A stretch of 23,973 nt of DNA from an uncultured Varibaculum sp. (lineage in GTDB: Bacteria; Actinomycetota; Actinomycetes; Actinomycetales; Actinomycetaceae): assembly GCA_947255165.1 (NCBI GenBank), contig CAMYFZ010000021.1, positions 1-23,973 of the forward strand, read 5' to 3'. The notes beneath the pieces were generated by a model that was not told the origin of the DNA, ran no database searches, and saw only the letters and a list, made by a program, of their open reading frames with translations. Of the stretch, positions 1 to 6,877 are shown piece by piece; position 1 is the first letter of the stretch; every line of letters begins with the position of its first letter. The translations under genes and the position numbers were made by a program.

Positions 1-494
1 CTGAAGATACTAAGGTAACCGAAGCAGAAGACACTGCGAAAGAGGACGTAATCCGGTTGCATGATTTGCGTCCGGCTCCCGGCTCGAATAAGCGCCGCAA
101 GCGCGTGGGTCGCGGTGAAGGATCGCAAGGTAAAACATCCGGTCGCGGTACTAAAGGTACTGGCGCTCGCAAGAATGTTCATCCTCGTTTCGAGGGTGGC
201 CAGATGCCGTTGCATATGCGCCTGCCGAAGCTGCGTGGATTTAAGAATCCCTTCGCTACTGTTTATCAGGTAGTGAACCTGGATCGCCTGCAAGAACTGT
301 TCCCTGAAGGGGGAGCGGTGACAGTTGATGATCTAGTTTCCAAGGGAGCAGTTCGCAAGAACTCTTTGGTGAAAGTTCTAGGTACCGGGGAAATCTCGGT
401 CAAACTGGAACTGATCGTGGACGCTTGGTCCGCTAGCGCCAAAGAAAAGATTGAAGCTGCCGGCGGTTCGCTGAGCAAGCGGGAGCAAGACTAG
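1..494 (+). CDS. rplO: 50S ribosomal protein L15, 5' partial
   Basis: Large-subunit ribosomal protein L15, a late-assembly protein that contacts 23S rRNA. The family signature is visible: [10 protein letters not shown] near the N-terminus, the Gly/Arg/Lys-rich [18 protein letters not shown] loop, [18 protein letters not shown], and a C-terminal [23 protein letters not shown] at 57 could serve as a start, but the same frame stays open upstream to position 3 and reads [18 protein letters not shown] directly into LHDLRP. L15 proteins normally have one or two residues such as IK before LHDLRP, and here IR precedes it, so I read the gene as entering from the left with an acidic N-terminal extension. 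A purine-rich GAGGAC about 9 nt before the TTG keeps the shorter form possible. It is presumably the last gene of the spc ribosomal operon, because a strong terminator follows. Confidence 0.93.
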   Translation, partial: EDTKVTEAEDTAKEDVIRLHDLRPAPGSNKRRKRVGRGEGSQGKTSGRGTKGTGARKNVHPRFEGGQMPLHMRLPKLRGFKNPFATVYQVVNLDRLQELFPEGGAVTVDDLVSKGAVRKNSLVKVLGTGEISVKLELIVDAWSASAKEKIEAAGGSLSKREQD

Positions 495-540
495 TTTGCA
501 CCCAGCAGCCTGGCTGCAGTTTTAAAATCTAGATAGCTAG

Positions 541-588
541 AAGTCTGGGGCGGGGAGAAAATCTCCCCGCCCGAGACTTTATTTTATT
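541..588 (+). terminator. Rho-independent terminator after rplO
   Basis: Perfect 11-bp stem GGGCGGGGAGA (548-558) / TCTCCCCGCCC (562-572) with an AAA loop. It is extended by AAGTCT (541-546) / AGACTT (574-579) across a G-G mismatch and followed by a T-rich tract to 588. This is a strong intrinsic terminator that ends the rplO transcript and separates it from secY. Confidence 0.93.
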
Positions 589-665
589 GCTGCCAATGGG
601 CAGGAATACCTAAAATACTGTGCTGTCTGATGGGACTAGTGATTAAGTGTCTCTGGTCACCAGGC

Positions 666-696
666 TTGACACCCAATACGGCCGAGCCGTTATACT
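666..696 (+). promoter_or_regulatory. Candidate sigma70-type promoter for the M15-like gene
   Basis: TTGACA at 666-671 is a perfect -35. The -10 is TTATAC/TATACT at 690-696, giving an 18-19 nt spacer, slightly long. It lies about 80 nt before the GTG start of the peptidase gene and just after the rplO terminator, which fits an independent transcription unit. Confidence 0.6.
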
Positions 697-708
697 CTTA
701 ATTGCTTT

Positions 709-724
709 GTTACAAAAACGTTAT
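709..724 (+). promoter_or_regulatory. Possible direct-repeat regulator site (GTTAC-n6-GTTAT)
   Basis: GTTAC (709-713), six bases, then GTTAT (720-724), giving an 11-bp period, between the predicted promoter and the GTG start of a secreted cell-wall-type hydrolase. Response regulators of the MtrA/GlnR type in actinobacteria bind direct repeats of GTnAC-like half-sites, and MtrA controls cell-wall hydrolases. The assignment to MtrA is inference from motif shape and context. A chance match is quite possible. Confidence 0.2.
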
Positions 725-775
725 ACGGGGATTGCTGATTGTTCTGCCTCTCCCCGTTAAGACTCAGGAGATATT

Positions 776-1408
776 GTGCGAAAAACCTGGTTGATGGCAC
801 CAATCGTGGTTATGGCGTCCTTTGGATTAGTGGCAGCCGATTCTGTTCATCCCTCTACGGCAGCAGCTGGCCAAACAGTTAATGTTTCTAAACTGGCTAA
901 CAATATGCTGCAGGAAAATCTTTACAACCAGGCAGTGTCGGTTGATGAAGCAGTAAAAGTATCGACCACTAAGGTCTCTGCTATTTCTGCAGGCGCTACC
1001 GCATCGAAATCAACAGCCGAGGCGCTGCCAGCCGCGGAAACTCCTAATTGCGCACCGCCCAGTGGGGATAGCGGGGTTCAGCCTTGGCCGCGCCAGGTAC
1101 GCACTATGGTCACTCAACGTTTTGGGGTAACCAATATTGGGGGCTTGCGTCCCGGTGACCCTCGCGATCATGGAAAAGGGCTCGCCCTCGACGTGATGGT
1201 ACCGATTTCTAGTGCTTTGGGAGATTCCATCGCCAACTGGGCGATCGCCAACAGCGGGGATCTGAACATCAAATATGTGATCTGGAAACAGCGCATTTGG
1301 ATGCCTGGAAAACAGTGGAAGAAGATGGAAGATCGCGGATCTACTACCCAAAACCACTACGATCACGTACATCTGAGCTTTAATACCGGATCCGGCCGCT
1401 GCCTATAA
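776..1408 (+). CDS. Secreted M15/LAS-type peptidase-like protein
   Basis: Predicted exported 210-residue protein with a C-terminal zinc-peptidase-like domain. The GTG start is supported by AGGAG at 766-770. Residues 1-31 form a signal peptide: MRKTWL, a hydrophobic stretch to about residue 20, then an Ala-rich region. Residues 32-90 are a low-complexity, probably extended linker. Residues 91-210 carry the H-x2-G-x-A-x-D pattern of M15/LAS metallopeptidases (H132-GKGLAL-D139) and the HxH element H197-V-H199 within HYDHVHLS, which together would give a zinc site. Cys92 and Cys209 bracket the domain and could form a disulfide. The domain resembles the ARB-07466/VldE-type C-terminal domain of actinobacterial cell-wall proteins. 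Cleavage of peptidoglycan peptides or another cell-envelope role is likely but inferred. The gene sits alone between rplO and secY with its own promoter. Confidence 0.82.
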   Translation: MRKTWLMAPIVVMASFGLVAADSVHPSTAAAGQTVNVSKLANNMLQENLYNQAVSVDEAVKVSTTKVSAISAGATASKSTAEALPAAETPNCAPPSGDSGVQPWPRQVRTMVTQRFGVTNIGGLRPGDPRDHGKGLALDVMVPISSALGDSIANWAIANSGDLNIKYVIWKQRIWMPGKQWKKMEDRGSTTQNHYDHVHLSFNTGSGRCL

Positions 1409-1697
1409 ACTGAACCGGTGAACCGGCGCGGCGTCTACGGAACTAACCAGATCCGCTACCGGCGCTTACGGGTTTAGACACCTTATTCTTAAAAGTGCTT
1501 TTGTACCCAGGTGCGCCTCTCGTTCCCGGGAGGGCGGCCTCAAAAATAGGGATAGCGATATAAGAATCCCGGAAGTCGCGTGAATATTACCCCAAAAAGC
1601 AGCTGCATGTGCTATCTAAGGGCTAAATTGTGTAGGCTTTTAAGGGTTAAAGAATTATCTTTTTTATGCCGTAAAAAAACATATTGCTGGAGGCAGC
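1409..1697. other. 289-nt non-coding gap before secY
   Basis: No credible ORF or RNA gene is seen. An imperfect GC-rich hairpin runs from about 1509 to 1540 (AGGTGCGCC... / ...GGGCGGCCT) without a T-tract, so it is at best a weak terminator for the peptidase gene. The segment nearest secY (about 1620-1680) is AT-rich and should hold the secY promoter. TATAAG at 1559 and TTGTGT at 1628 are isolated promoter-like hexamers without a well-spaced partner. Confidence 0.5.
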
Positions 1698-2990
1698 TTG
1701 CTTAGCGTATTCGTACAGGCGTTTAAGACGCCCGATCTCAGGAAAAAGCTCCTGTTCACCTTGGCGATTATGGCGCTCTACCGGATCGGATCGCATATCC
1801 CCTCCCCGGGGGTTAACTATCCGAACCTGCAGGCCTGCCTGAAGAACAACGAGCAAAACGGTCTCCTGGACTTGGTGAACCTGTTTTCCGGGGGTGCCCT
1901 GCTCTCCCTGTCAGTGTTCGCTATGGGAATCATGCCCTATATTACGGCCTCGATTATTATCCAGCTGATGCGGGTAGTCATTCCTCGTTTCGAGGATCTG
2001 CACCGTGAAGGTCAAGCCGGTAAAGCCAAAATGACTCAATACACCCGGTATCTGACTATCGGGCTGGGCGTATTGCAGTCAGTGACCATTATTTATATGG
2101 CGCGTTCCGGGCAGCTATTACAAGGTTGCGCTCCCAGCAAACCGATTATTCCTGACCAATCGGCGCTCAACTACCTAATCATGATGATCACCATGACCGC
2201 TGGCACCGGCCTGATTATGTGGCTAGCCGAGCTGATCACCGAAAACGGTATCGGCAACGGTATGTCCCTCCTGATCTTCACCGGGATTGTGGCTAATATG
2301 CCCGCGCACCTGCAGTCGATTGGTGCTTCTGGTGGCGTCTGGAAAGTGCTGATCATTATTGGCCTGGTGGCTTTGATTACTTTGGCGATCGTGTTCGTGG
2401 AGCAAGCCCAGCGGCGTATCCCGGTACAGTACGCCAAACGGATGGTGGGTCGGCGGATGTATGGCGGCTCCACTACCTATATCCCCATGAAAATCAATAT
2501 GTCGGGGGTTATCCCGGTAATCTTCGCGGCCTCGCTGCTAGCCATGCCGCAAATGGTTGCCCGCTTTGGTAAACCCACTGCCGGCTGGGTCAAATGGGTA
2601 AACGACAACTTCCAACACGACTCCCTGATGTATCTAATCTGCTACGCGCTGCTAGTTTTAGGATTCGCGTTCTTCTACACTCAAATCACTTTCAATCCCG
2701 AGGAAATCGCCGACAATATGAAGAAATACGGCGGCTTTATTCCGGGGATTCGCGCCGGGGCTCCTACTGCCGACTATCTACACTATGTGATTAGCCGGAT
2801 TACTACTGCCGGTGCTCTCTACCTGGTGATAGTAGCCATGGTGCCGATTGTGGCGCTGATTCCGCTCAAGGTTACCCAGATGCCCTTCGGCGGTACTACC
2901 CTGTTAATTATGGTGGGCGTGGGTCTGCAAACCGTACAGCAGATTGATGCTCAGCTTCAACAACACCACTATGAGGGATTCCTGAAATGA
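1698..2990 (+). CDS. secY: Protein translocase subunit SecY
   Basis: Channel subunit of the SecYEG preprotein translocon in the cytoplasmic membrane. At 430 residues it has the usual family length. The N-terminal block (LSVFVQAFKTPDLRKKLLFT), FSGGALLSLSVFAMGIMPYI, the cytoplasmic QRRIPVQYAKR loop and the C-terminal VGVGLQTVQQIDAQL are all characteristic, with ten hydrophobic segments expected. The start is TTG at 1698, preceded by GGAGG at 1688-1692. The stop overlaps the adk start as ATGA, so the two are translationally coupled. In actinobacteria secY usually follows rplO directly. Here an extra gene and a terminator intervene, so secY must be transcribed from its own promoter. Confidence 0.97.
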   Translation: MLSVFVQAFKTPDLRKKLLFTLAIMALYRIGSHIPSPGVNYPNLQACLKNNEQNGLLDLVNLFSGGALLSLSVFAMGIMPYITASIIIQLMRVVIPRFEDLHREGQAGKAKMTQYTRYLTIGLGVLQSVTIIYMARSGQLLQGCAPSKPIIPDQSALNYLIMMITMTAGTGLIMWLAELITENGIGNGMSLLIFTGIVANMPAHLQSIGASGGVWKVLIIIGLVALITLAIVFVEQAQRRIPVQYAKRMVGRRMYGGSTTYIPMKINMSGVIPVIFAASLLAMPQMVARFGKPTAGWVKWVNDNFQHDSLMYLICYALLVLGFAFFYTQITFNPEEIADNMKKYGGFIPGIRAGAPTADYLHYVISRITTAGALYLVIVAMVPIVALIPLKVTQMPFGGTTLLIMVGVGLQTVQQIDAQLQQHHYEGFLK

Positions 2991-3553
2991 AAAAACGCCT
3001 GGTGATCCTGGGCGCCCCCGGTGCCGGCAAGGGTACTCAGGCGCGTAAGATCTGCGAACTGCTAGATATTCCTACTTTTTCTACTGGAGCGATGCTGCGC
3101 GCCCAAATGCAGGCGGGCACCGAGCTCGGGAAAAAAGCCCAAGAGCTCATCAATCGGGGGGAGCTAGTTCCCGATTCTGTGATTAGTTCCCTGGTAGAGG
3201 AGGAGCTAAAGTCTTCCCGTTATAGCCAAGGTTTTCTAGCTGATGGTTATCCCCGCAACCTCGAGCAGGCTCATTTCCTGGATCAGGTCCTCAAAGATAT
3301 GGGCACCCCGCTAGATGCGGTGGTCAATTTGGATGTCCATTTAGAGGACGTGGTGGGACGACTGCTTAAACGCGCCGAGATCGAAAATCGCAGCGATGAT
3401 ACCGAACCGGTGATTCGCCGCCGCCTCCAGGTTTATCAGGAGCAAACCGAGCCGCTAGTACGTTACTATCGAGAGGCCGGCCTGCTAATTAATATTGATG
3501 GCAACGGCTCTATCGACCAAGTTTGGGATAATATTGCTGCTCAATTGCAGTAA
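2987..3553 (+). CDS. adk: Adenylate kinase
   Basis: Cytosolic enzyme that interconverts ATP + AMP and 2 ADP. At 188 residues it is the short-LID form. The P-loop GAPGAGKGT is at residues 9-17, the AMP-binding region TFSTGAMLR follows, and FLADGYPRNLEQA is the FLxDGFPR motif with Tyr in place of Phe. The LID is the short segment around RAEIENRSDDTEPVIRRRL, with no zinc-binding cysteines. The ATG overlaps the secY stop by 4 nt, which is the conserved secY-adk arrangement. Confidence 0.97.
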   Translation: MKKRLVILGAPGAGKGTQARKICELLDIPTFSTGAMLRAQMQAGTELGKKAQELINRGELVPDSVISSLVEEELKSSRYSQGFLADGYPRNLEQAHFLDQVLKDMGTPLDAVVNLDVHLEDVVGRLLKRAEIENRSDDTEPVIRRRLQVYQEQTEPLVRYYREAGLLINIDGNGSIDQVWDNIAAQLQ

Positions 3554-3587
3554 TAGCTAAATCGCAGCGGGAAGAAGATAGAGACCT

Positions 3588-4481
3588 ATGCTATTTGGGC
3601 GAGGCATCGAATTAAAGAACCGTACCCAGCTGGGTTATATGCGGCAGGCGGCACTAATTGTTAACCGAATTCACGAGGCCGTCTGGGAAAATGCGCGGGC
3701 GGGGGTAACTCCTCGCCAAATCGATGAGATCTCCGCGCAGGTAATTGCGGATGGGGGAGCTAAATCTAACTTCCTGGGGTATTACGATTACCCCGCCACC
3801 ATCTGTATCTCCGTAAATGACACCGTGGTGCATGGGATCCCGGGTGACGTTCCCTTCGAAACCGGCGACTTAGTTAGCTTTGACTGCGGCTGTTATCTGG
3901 AGCGAGATGGTAAACAGTGGCATGGGGATTCCGCGTTTTCTCTGATCATCGGGGAAGAACCGGCTCCCCAGCCTACGCCTTCTATCGCTGCCCACGCCTA
4001 CCCCACATCCTCTGAAAAAGAGCAGCTCCTGGAGATTACCCGTTACAGCACCTGGGCGGGGGTGGCAGCAATGGCTGGCTCGCGGGCCCGGGTTAACGAT
4101 ATTGGCGGTGCCATTGAGGATGCGGTGGACTCTTTCGCGGAACGTTTCGGCTGGAAGGCGGGAATCGTAGAAGAGTTCACCGGGCATGGAATCGGGACCG
4201 CTATGCATCAGGCTCCGGATGTGTTTAATTTTCGACCCGCCGGCAGATCAGCCGCGATAAAACCGGGGATGGTGCTGTGCGTAGAGCCGATACTTACTCG
4301 CGGCTCTAATCAAGTGACCACTATGGCTGATGAATGGACCGTGAAAACGGTAGATCACGCCCTCGCCTGCCATTGGGAGGCGCAGGTAGCGGTGTTAGCA
4401 GGCGGCATCTGCGTGCTAAACCAGCCTGATTTTGGTGCGGCCGCCCTGGCTCCTTTCGGGATCGAGCCGGTGTTGCTGTAA
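3588..4481 (+). CDS. map: Type I methionine aminopeptidase
   Basis: Removes the N-terminal Met from nascent proteins. All five expected metal ligands can be placed: D99, D114, H200 (in TGHGIGTAMH), E233 (VEPI) and E264. The substrate-side His is H82 in VVHGIPG. Two departures are visible. The stretch between the first two aspartates is 4 residues longer than the usual x10 (CYLERDGKQW insert). The residue after E264 is Ala in HWEAQ, where most family members have EHT. There is also an extra segment of about 15 residues (PAPQPTPSIAAHAYP). The 297-residue length is above the minimal 250-residue form. It lies 34 nt after adk and belongs to the same transcription unit. Confidence 0.94.
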   Translation: MLFGRGIELKNRTQLGYMRQAALIVNRIHEAVWENARAGVTPRQIDEISAQVIADGGAKSNFLGYYDYPATICISVNDTVVHGIPGDVPFETGDLVSFDCGCYLERDGKQWHGDSAFSLIIGEEPAPQPTPSIAAHAYPTSSEKEQLLEITRYSTWAGVAAMAGSRARVNDIGGAIEDAVDSFAERFGWKAGIVEEFTGHGIGTAMHQAPDVFNFRPAGRSAAIKPGMVLCVEPILTRGSNQVTTMADEWTVKTVDHALACHWEAQVAVLAGGICVLNQPDFGAAALAPFGIEPVLL

Positions 4482-4489
4482 GTAGCCAC

Positions 4490-4518
4490 CTAAGGTAGCA
4501 CTGCTGCAGCTACCTTAG
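4490..4518 (+). terminator. Hairpin after map, possible terminator
   Basis: Perfect 10-bp stem CTAAGGTAGC (4490-4499) / GCTACCTTAG (4509-4518) with a 9-nt loop, only a few bases after the map stop. No T-tract follows directly; the nearest T-run is about 30 nt downstream. It could be a hairpin-only actinobacterial terminator or an mRNA 3'-end stabiliser. Confidence 0.5.
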
Positions 4519-4609
4519 AAGTTCCTGATTCCCTTTGCGATCGCGTCTTTTTATTCAGCGTTCCTGCCCCTCCACCTGGTACAGTCAGTTCTGAAAAGGA
4601 GGCGAGCCG

Positions 4610-5152
4610 ATGCGTATTCCCTTTCGCAGACTTACTCGGATGTTATCGCAGCTAGGCGCCAGCCAGCTGGAGCAATCGACCTCGCATCCCAATCGCCGTC
4701 GGCAGCAGAAAAAATCTGTGCGTCCCCTAGGGCGGGCGCGTTATCTAACCAAAGGCGATAAGGTTCCTCCCTTTGCTTACGACCCGAAAACGGGCAATGG
4801 AGCGGCTGACCCGGGAGAAGTGATTTGGTGTTGGGTTCCCTATGAAGAAGAGGACGGGCGCGGGAAAGACCGGCCGGTGCTGGTCATGGCAGCAACCACT
4901 GACGCAGTTATTGGAACTCAGCTGACCAGCAAAGATCATGATAAAGATGCCGCCCAGGAAGCACATTGGGGACGCTACTGGATGGATATCGGCGCTGGTG
5001 CCTGGGACTCTAAGGGTCGCGAATCAGAAGCTCGCCTGGACCGGTTGTTGCTGATTCCTCGTCGGGAAGTCCGCCGGGAGGGTGCCCGTCTAGATCGCGA
5101 GCTGTTTAGCCAGGTTGCGGCGGCTATCCGTAAACGACAAAAACTAAAGTAG
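4610..5152 (+). CDS. PemK/MazF-family protein, no antitoxin partner
   Basis: 180-residue protein whose second half matches the actinobacterial PemK/MazF-like family: GEVIWCWVPY at 69-78, KDRPVLVM at 86-93, LTSKDHD from 105, then WMDIGAGAWD and a C-terminal Arg-rich helix. Classical members are mRNA interferases. The longer actinobacterial versions with the TSKDHD signature are often found alone on chromosomes, and their activity is not certain. The N-terminal 45 residues are basic and low in complexity. The ATG has an excellent ribosome-binding site (AAGGAGG at 4596-4602). No antitoxin-sized ORF sits next to it; map is upstream and infA downstream. Confidence 0.8.
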   Translation: MRIPFRRLTRMLSQLGASQLEQSTSHPNRRRQQKKSVRPLGRARYLTKGDKVPPFAYDPKTGNGAADPGEVIWCWVPYEEEDGRGKDRPVLVMAATTDAVIGTQLTSKDHDKDAAQEAHWGRYWMDIGAGAWDSKGRESEARLDRLLLIPRREVRREGARLDRELFSQVAAAIRKRQKLK

Positions 5153-5314
5153 CGAACGACCGGTATCTTGCCATGGCTGGGGCGAAAAACCTACTTCTCG
5201 AGGACGTAATTTGCAACCTGCGACACGCTGATTACTGCGAAAAAGGCAAAGGCGTGACCGATTTAACCCTATATCGGCTTTAGGTTCACCCAGCAACTAA
5301 CGTAAGGTTGATTA

Positions 5315-5343
5315 TTGGGTTTGTGGCTAGTGGGGAATAGTAT
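5315..5343 (+). promoter_or_regulatory. Candidate promoter for infA
   Basis: TTGGGT (5315-5320), a 17-nt spacer, then TAGTAT (5338-5343). Transcription would begin near 5350, only about 36 nt before the infA ATG. It lies at the end of a 233-nt gap after the PemK gene. That gap otherwise shows only a small imperfect inverted repeat near 5255-5288 and no ORF. Confidence 0.55.
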
Positions 5344-5348
5344 ACCCG

Positions 5349-5393
5349 TTAGCCATCCTATGTGGACAAGGTTAGTGAAGGATAGATGGCTAA
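5349..5393 (+). promoter_or_regulatory. Hairpin that would bury the infA start codon
   Basis: TTAGCCATCCTAT (5349-5361) pairs with ATAGATGGCTAA (5382-5393): 12 base pairs with a single bulged C at 5358. The 20-nt loop (5362-5381) contains the GAAGG ribosome-binding sequence. The infA ATG at 5386-5388 lies inside the stem. If transcription starts near 5350 as predicted, this hairpin occupies the extreme 5' end of the mRNA, a plausible translational control element or 5'-end protection structure. Confidence 0.5.
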
Positions 5394-5607
5394 AAAAGAA
5401 GGCGTTGTAGAGGTCGAAGGCACCGTAGTAGAGGCACTCCCGAATGCATATTTCCGGGTGGAACTCGAGAACGGTCATAAAGTGCTAGCGCACATCTCGG
5501 GCAAAATGCGTCAGCATTATATCCGGATCTTGCCAGAGGATCGCGTAGTCGTAGAGCTCAGCCCCTACGATTTATCGCGCGGCCGAATCGTTTATCGATA
5601 CAAGTAA
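5386..5607 (+). CDS. infA: Translation initiation factor IF-1
   Basis: 73-residue OB-fold factor that binds the ribosomal A site during initiation. The sequence is essentially canonical: [57 protein letters not shown] and the terminal GRIVYRYK. It is the first gene of the alpha-type operon and is followed after 45 nt by rpmJ. Its start region lies in a predicted hairpin, described separately. Confidence 0.98.
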   Translation: MAKKEGVVEVEGTVVEALPNAYFRVELENGHKVLAHISGKMRQHYIRILPEDRVVVELSPYDLSRGRIVYRYK

Positions 5608-5652
5608 AGCAGTATTGACGGCGGAGAAATTCGTCGCAGCTAGAGGGAAGTT

Positions 5653-5766
5653 ATGAAGGTTCAACCCAGCGTTAAGAAGATCTGTGAAAAATGCAAGGTG
5701 ATTCGTCGCCACGGCGTTGTCATGGTGATTTGCGATAACCCTCGGCATAAACAGCGTCAAGGCTAG
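5653..5766 (+). CDS. rpmJ: 50S ribosomal protein L36
   Basis: 37-residue ribosomal protein starting [14 protein letters not shown] and ending PRHKQRQG. It is the zinc-binding form: Cys11, Cys14, Cys27 and His32 give the CxxC...C...H ribbon. The start is ATG at 5653, preceded by the purine-rich GAGGGAAG. The position between infA and rpsM is the conserved one. Confidence 0.97.
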   Translation: MKVQPSVKKICEKCKVIRRHGVVMVICDNPRHKQRQG

Positions 5767-5784
5767 CCGAGAAAAATAAAAAGC

Positions 5785-5873
5785 GTGCTACCAGCACCTT
5801 CTAGATTTGGAAGGTGACCCCAGGTCCGGAGGCCTGGGCCGCGAAAGCGGAAGGTGGCGCGACGGCCTCCGGA
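5785..5873 (+). ncRNA. Structured rpsM leader, potential pseudoknot
   Basis: Several strong pairings lie in the 128-nt gap between rpmJ and rpsM. Hairpin A: CACCTTC (5795-5801) / GAAGGTG (5810-5816). Hairpin B: CCCAGG (5819-5824) / CCTGGG (5833-5838). Hairpin C: CCGC-GAAA-GCGG (5839-5850), a GNRA tetraloop. The entire 8-nt loop of hairpin B (5825-5832) is complementary to 5866-5873. Taken without hairpin B, 5825-5834 and 5864-5873 give 10 perfect pairs. The 8-mer GGAAGGTG occurs at both 5809-5816 and 5849-5856, so CACCTTC can pair with either copy. A small hairpin, GTGCT (5785-5789) / AGCAC (5793-5797), competes with A. The rpsM ribosome-binding site (GGAGAG, 5882-5887) follows directly. This architecture suggests a ribosomal-protein autoregulatory leader. 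I do not recognise it as a named family, and regulation is inferred. Confidence 0.55.
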
Positions 5874-5894
5874 AACAATGTGGAGAGAAAATTA

Positions 5895-6272
5895 ATGGCA
5901 GCACGTATTGCCGGTGTTGATCTTCCGCGCGAGAAGCGTTTGGAAGTGGCACTTACTTACATTTACGGCGTAGGGCGCACGCGCGCTCAAAAAACGCTGA
6001 AAGAAACCGGAGTTTCTCCGGATGTGCGCGTAAAGGATATTTCGGAAGAAGATCTGATTAAAGTACGCGACTTTATCGAATCCAACTACAAAGTTGAAGG
6101 CGACCTTCGTCGTGAGGTCCAGGCCGATATTCGCCGCAAGATTGAAATTGGTTCCTACCAGGGACTGCGTCACCGCTTCCATTTGCCGGTGCACGGTCAG
6201 CGGACCAAGACCAACGCGCGTACCCGCAAGGGTCCCAAGCGCACCGTTGCCGGTAAGAAGAAGGCTGTATAA
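5895..6272 (+). CDS. rpsM: 30S ribosomal protein S13
   Basis: 125-residue small-subunit head protein that contacts 16S rRNA and P-site tRNA. It starts [15 protein letters not shown]. The [11 protein letters not shown] element, the [19 protein letters not shown] motif and the basic tail [14 protein letters not shown] are all present. I chose ATG at 5895 because GGAGAG lies 7 nt upstream and the family start is MARIAGVD. The frame is open back to a GTG at 5814, but those extra 27 codons overlap the structured leader and have no counterpart in S13. Confidence 0.98.
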   Translation: MAARIAGVDLPREKRLEVALTYIYGVGRTRAQKTLKETGVSPDVRVKDISEEDLIKVRDFIESNYKVEGDLRREVQADIRRKIEIGSYQGLRHRFHLPVHGQRTKTNARTRKGPKRTVAGKKKAV

Positions 6273-6318
6273 GTAAGCGCAGGCACCACCTGCTGGATCT
6301 GAGGAAAAGAAGGAAGAT

Positions 6319-6717
6319 ATGGCTGCTAGTTCTATAAAGAGCCGTAAGCCGCGTCGGGCTGCGCGTAAGAACGTTGTTCAGGGAAAAGCGTTCATTAAGT
6401 CCACATTCAATAACACTATCGTTTCAATTACTGATCCCTCCGGAGCTGTTATTTCTTGGTCGTCCGCCGGCCAGATGGGGTTCAAAGGATCGCGTAAATC
6501 TACGCCGTTCGCTGCGCAGATGGCCGCTGAAGCTGCTGCTAGGCGCGCCCAGGAGCACGGCATGAAAAAAGTTGACGTGTTCGTTAAAGGACCGGGTTCA
6601 GGTCGGGAAACCGCGATTCGTTCCCTACAGGCTACCGGGCTCGAGGTAGGTACCATTCAGGACGTTACCCCGCATGCCCACAATGGTTGCCGTCCTCCTA
6701 AGCGTCGCCGCGTCTAA
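6319..6717 (+). CDS. rpsK: 30S ribosomal protein S11
   Basis: 132-residue platform protein of the small subunit. Hallmarks are [55 protein letters not shown] and the terminal [16 protein letters not shown]. An AAGGAAG ribosome-binding sequence precedes the ATG. Downstream there is no rpsD: a 160-nt gap leads straight to rpoA. Confidence 0.98.
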   Translation: MAASSIKSRKPRRAARKNVVQGKAFIKSTFNNTIVSITDPSGAVISWSSAGQMGFKGSRKSTPFAAQMAAEAAARRAQEHGMKKVDVFVKGPGSGRETAIRSLQATGLEVGTIQDVTPHAHNGCRPPKRRRV

Positions 6718-6877
6718 CGCGTCCTAACTAAAGCAGAAAAAAGAAGATAGTAAAACACTTCTGTGGGTCTCCAGGCCGTCATTTGGGAGATTTCGCAGTC
6801 TTGTCTAAGAAACTGACCTCAGGTCAGAACGTTCGTTCCAGTCATATGGCGGGCTGGGCGGCAGAAAGGACAACACG
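6718..6877. other. 160-nt rpsK-rpoA spacer, rpsD absent
   Basis: No ORF for ribosomal protein S4 is present. The spacer holds a 6-bp hairpin CTGACC-TCA-GGTCAG (6813-6827) and a weaker TCTCC/GGAGA pairing around 6769-6791. There is no T-tract, so read-through into rpoA is expected. In some actinobacteria rpsD occupies this spot; in others it lies elsewhere. Confidence 0.6.

Noticed and set aside
640..775. c-di-AMP (ydaO-type) riboswitch before the hydrolase gene
   Set aside because: The leader after the predicted start site is only about 75 nt and lacks the conserved core; only a simple ACGGGG/CCCCGT pairing is seen.
5814..5894. In-frame GTG extension of rpsM
   Set aside because: The extra 27 residues do not match S13 and overlap the structured leader; ATG at 5895 has a good ribosome-binding site.
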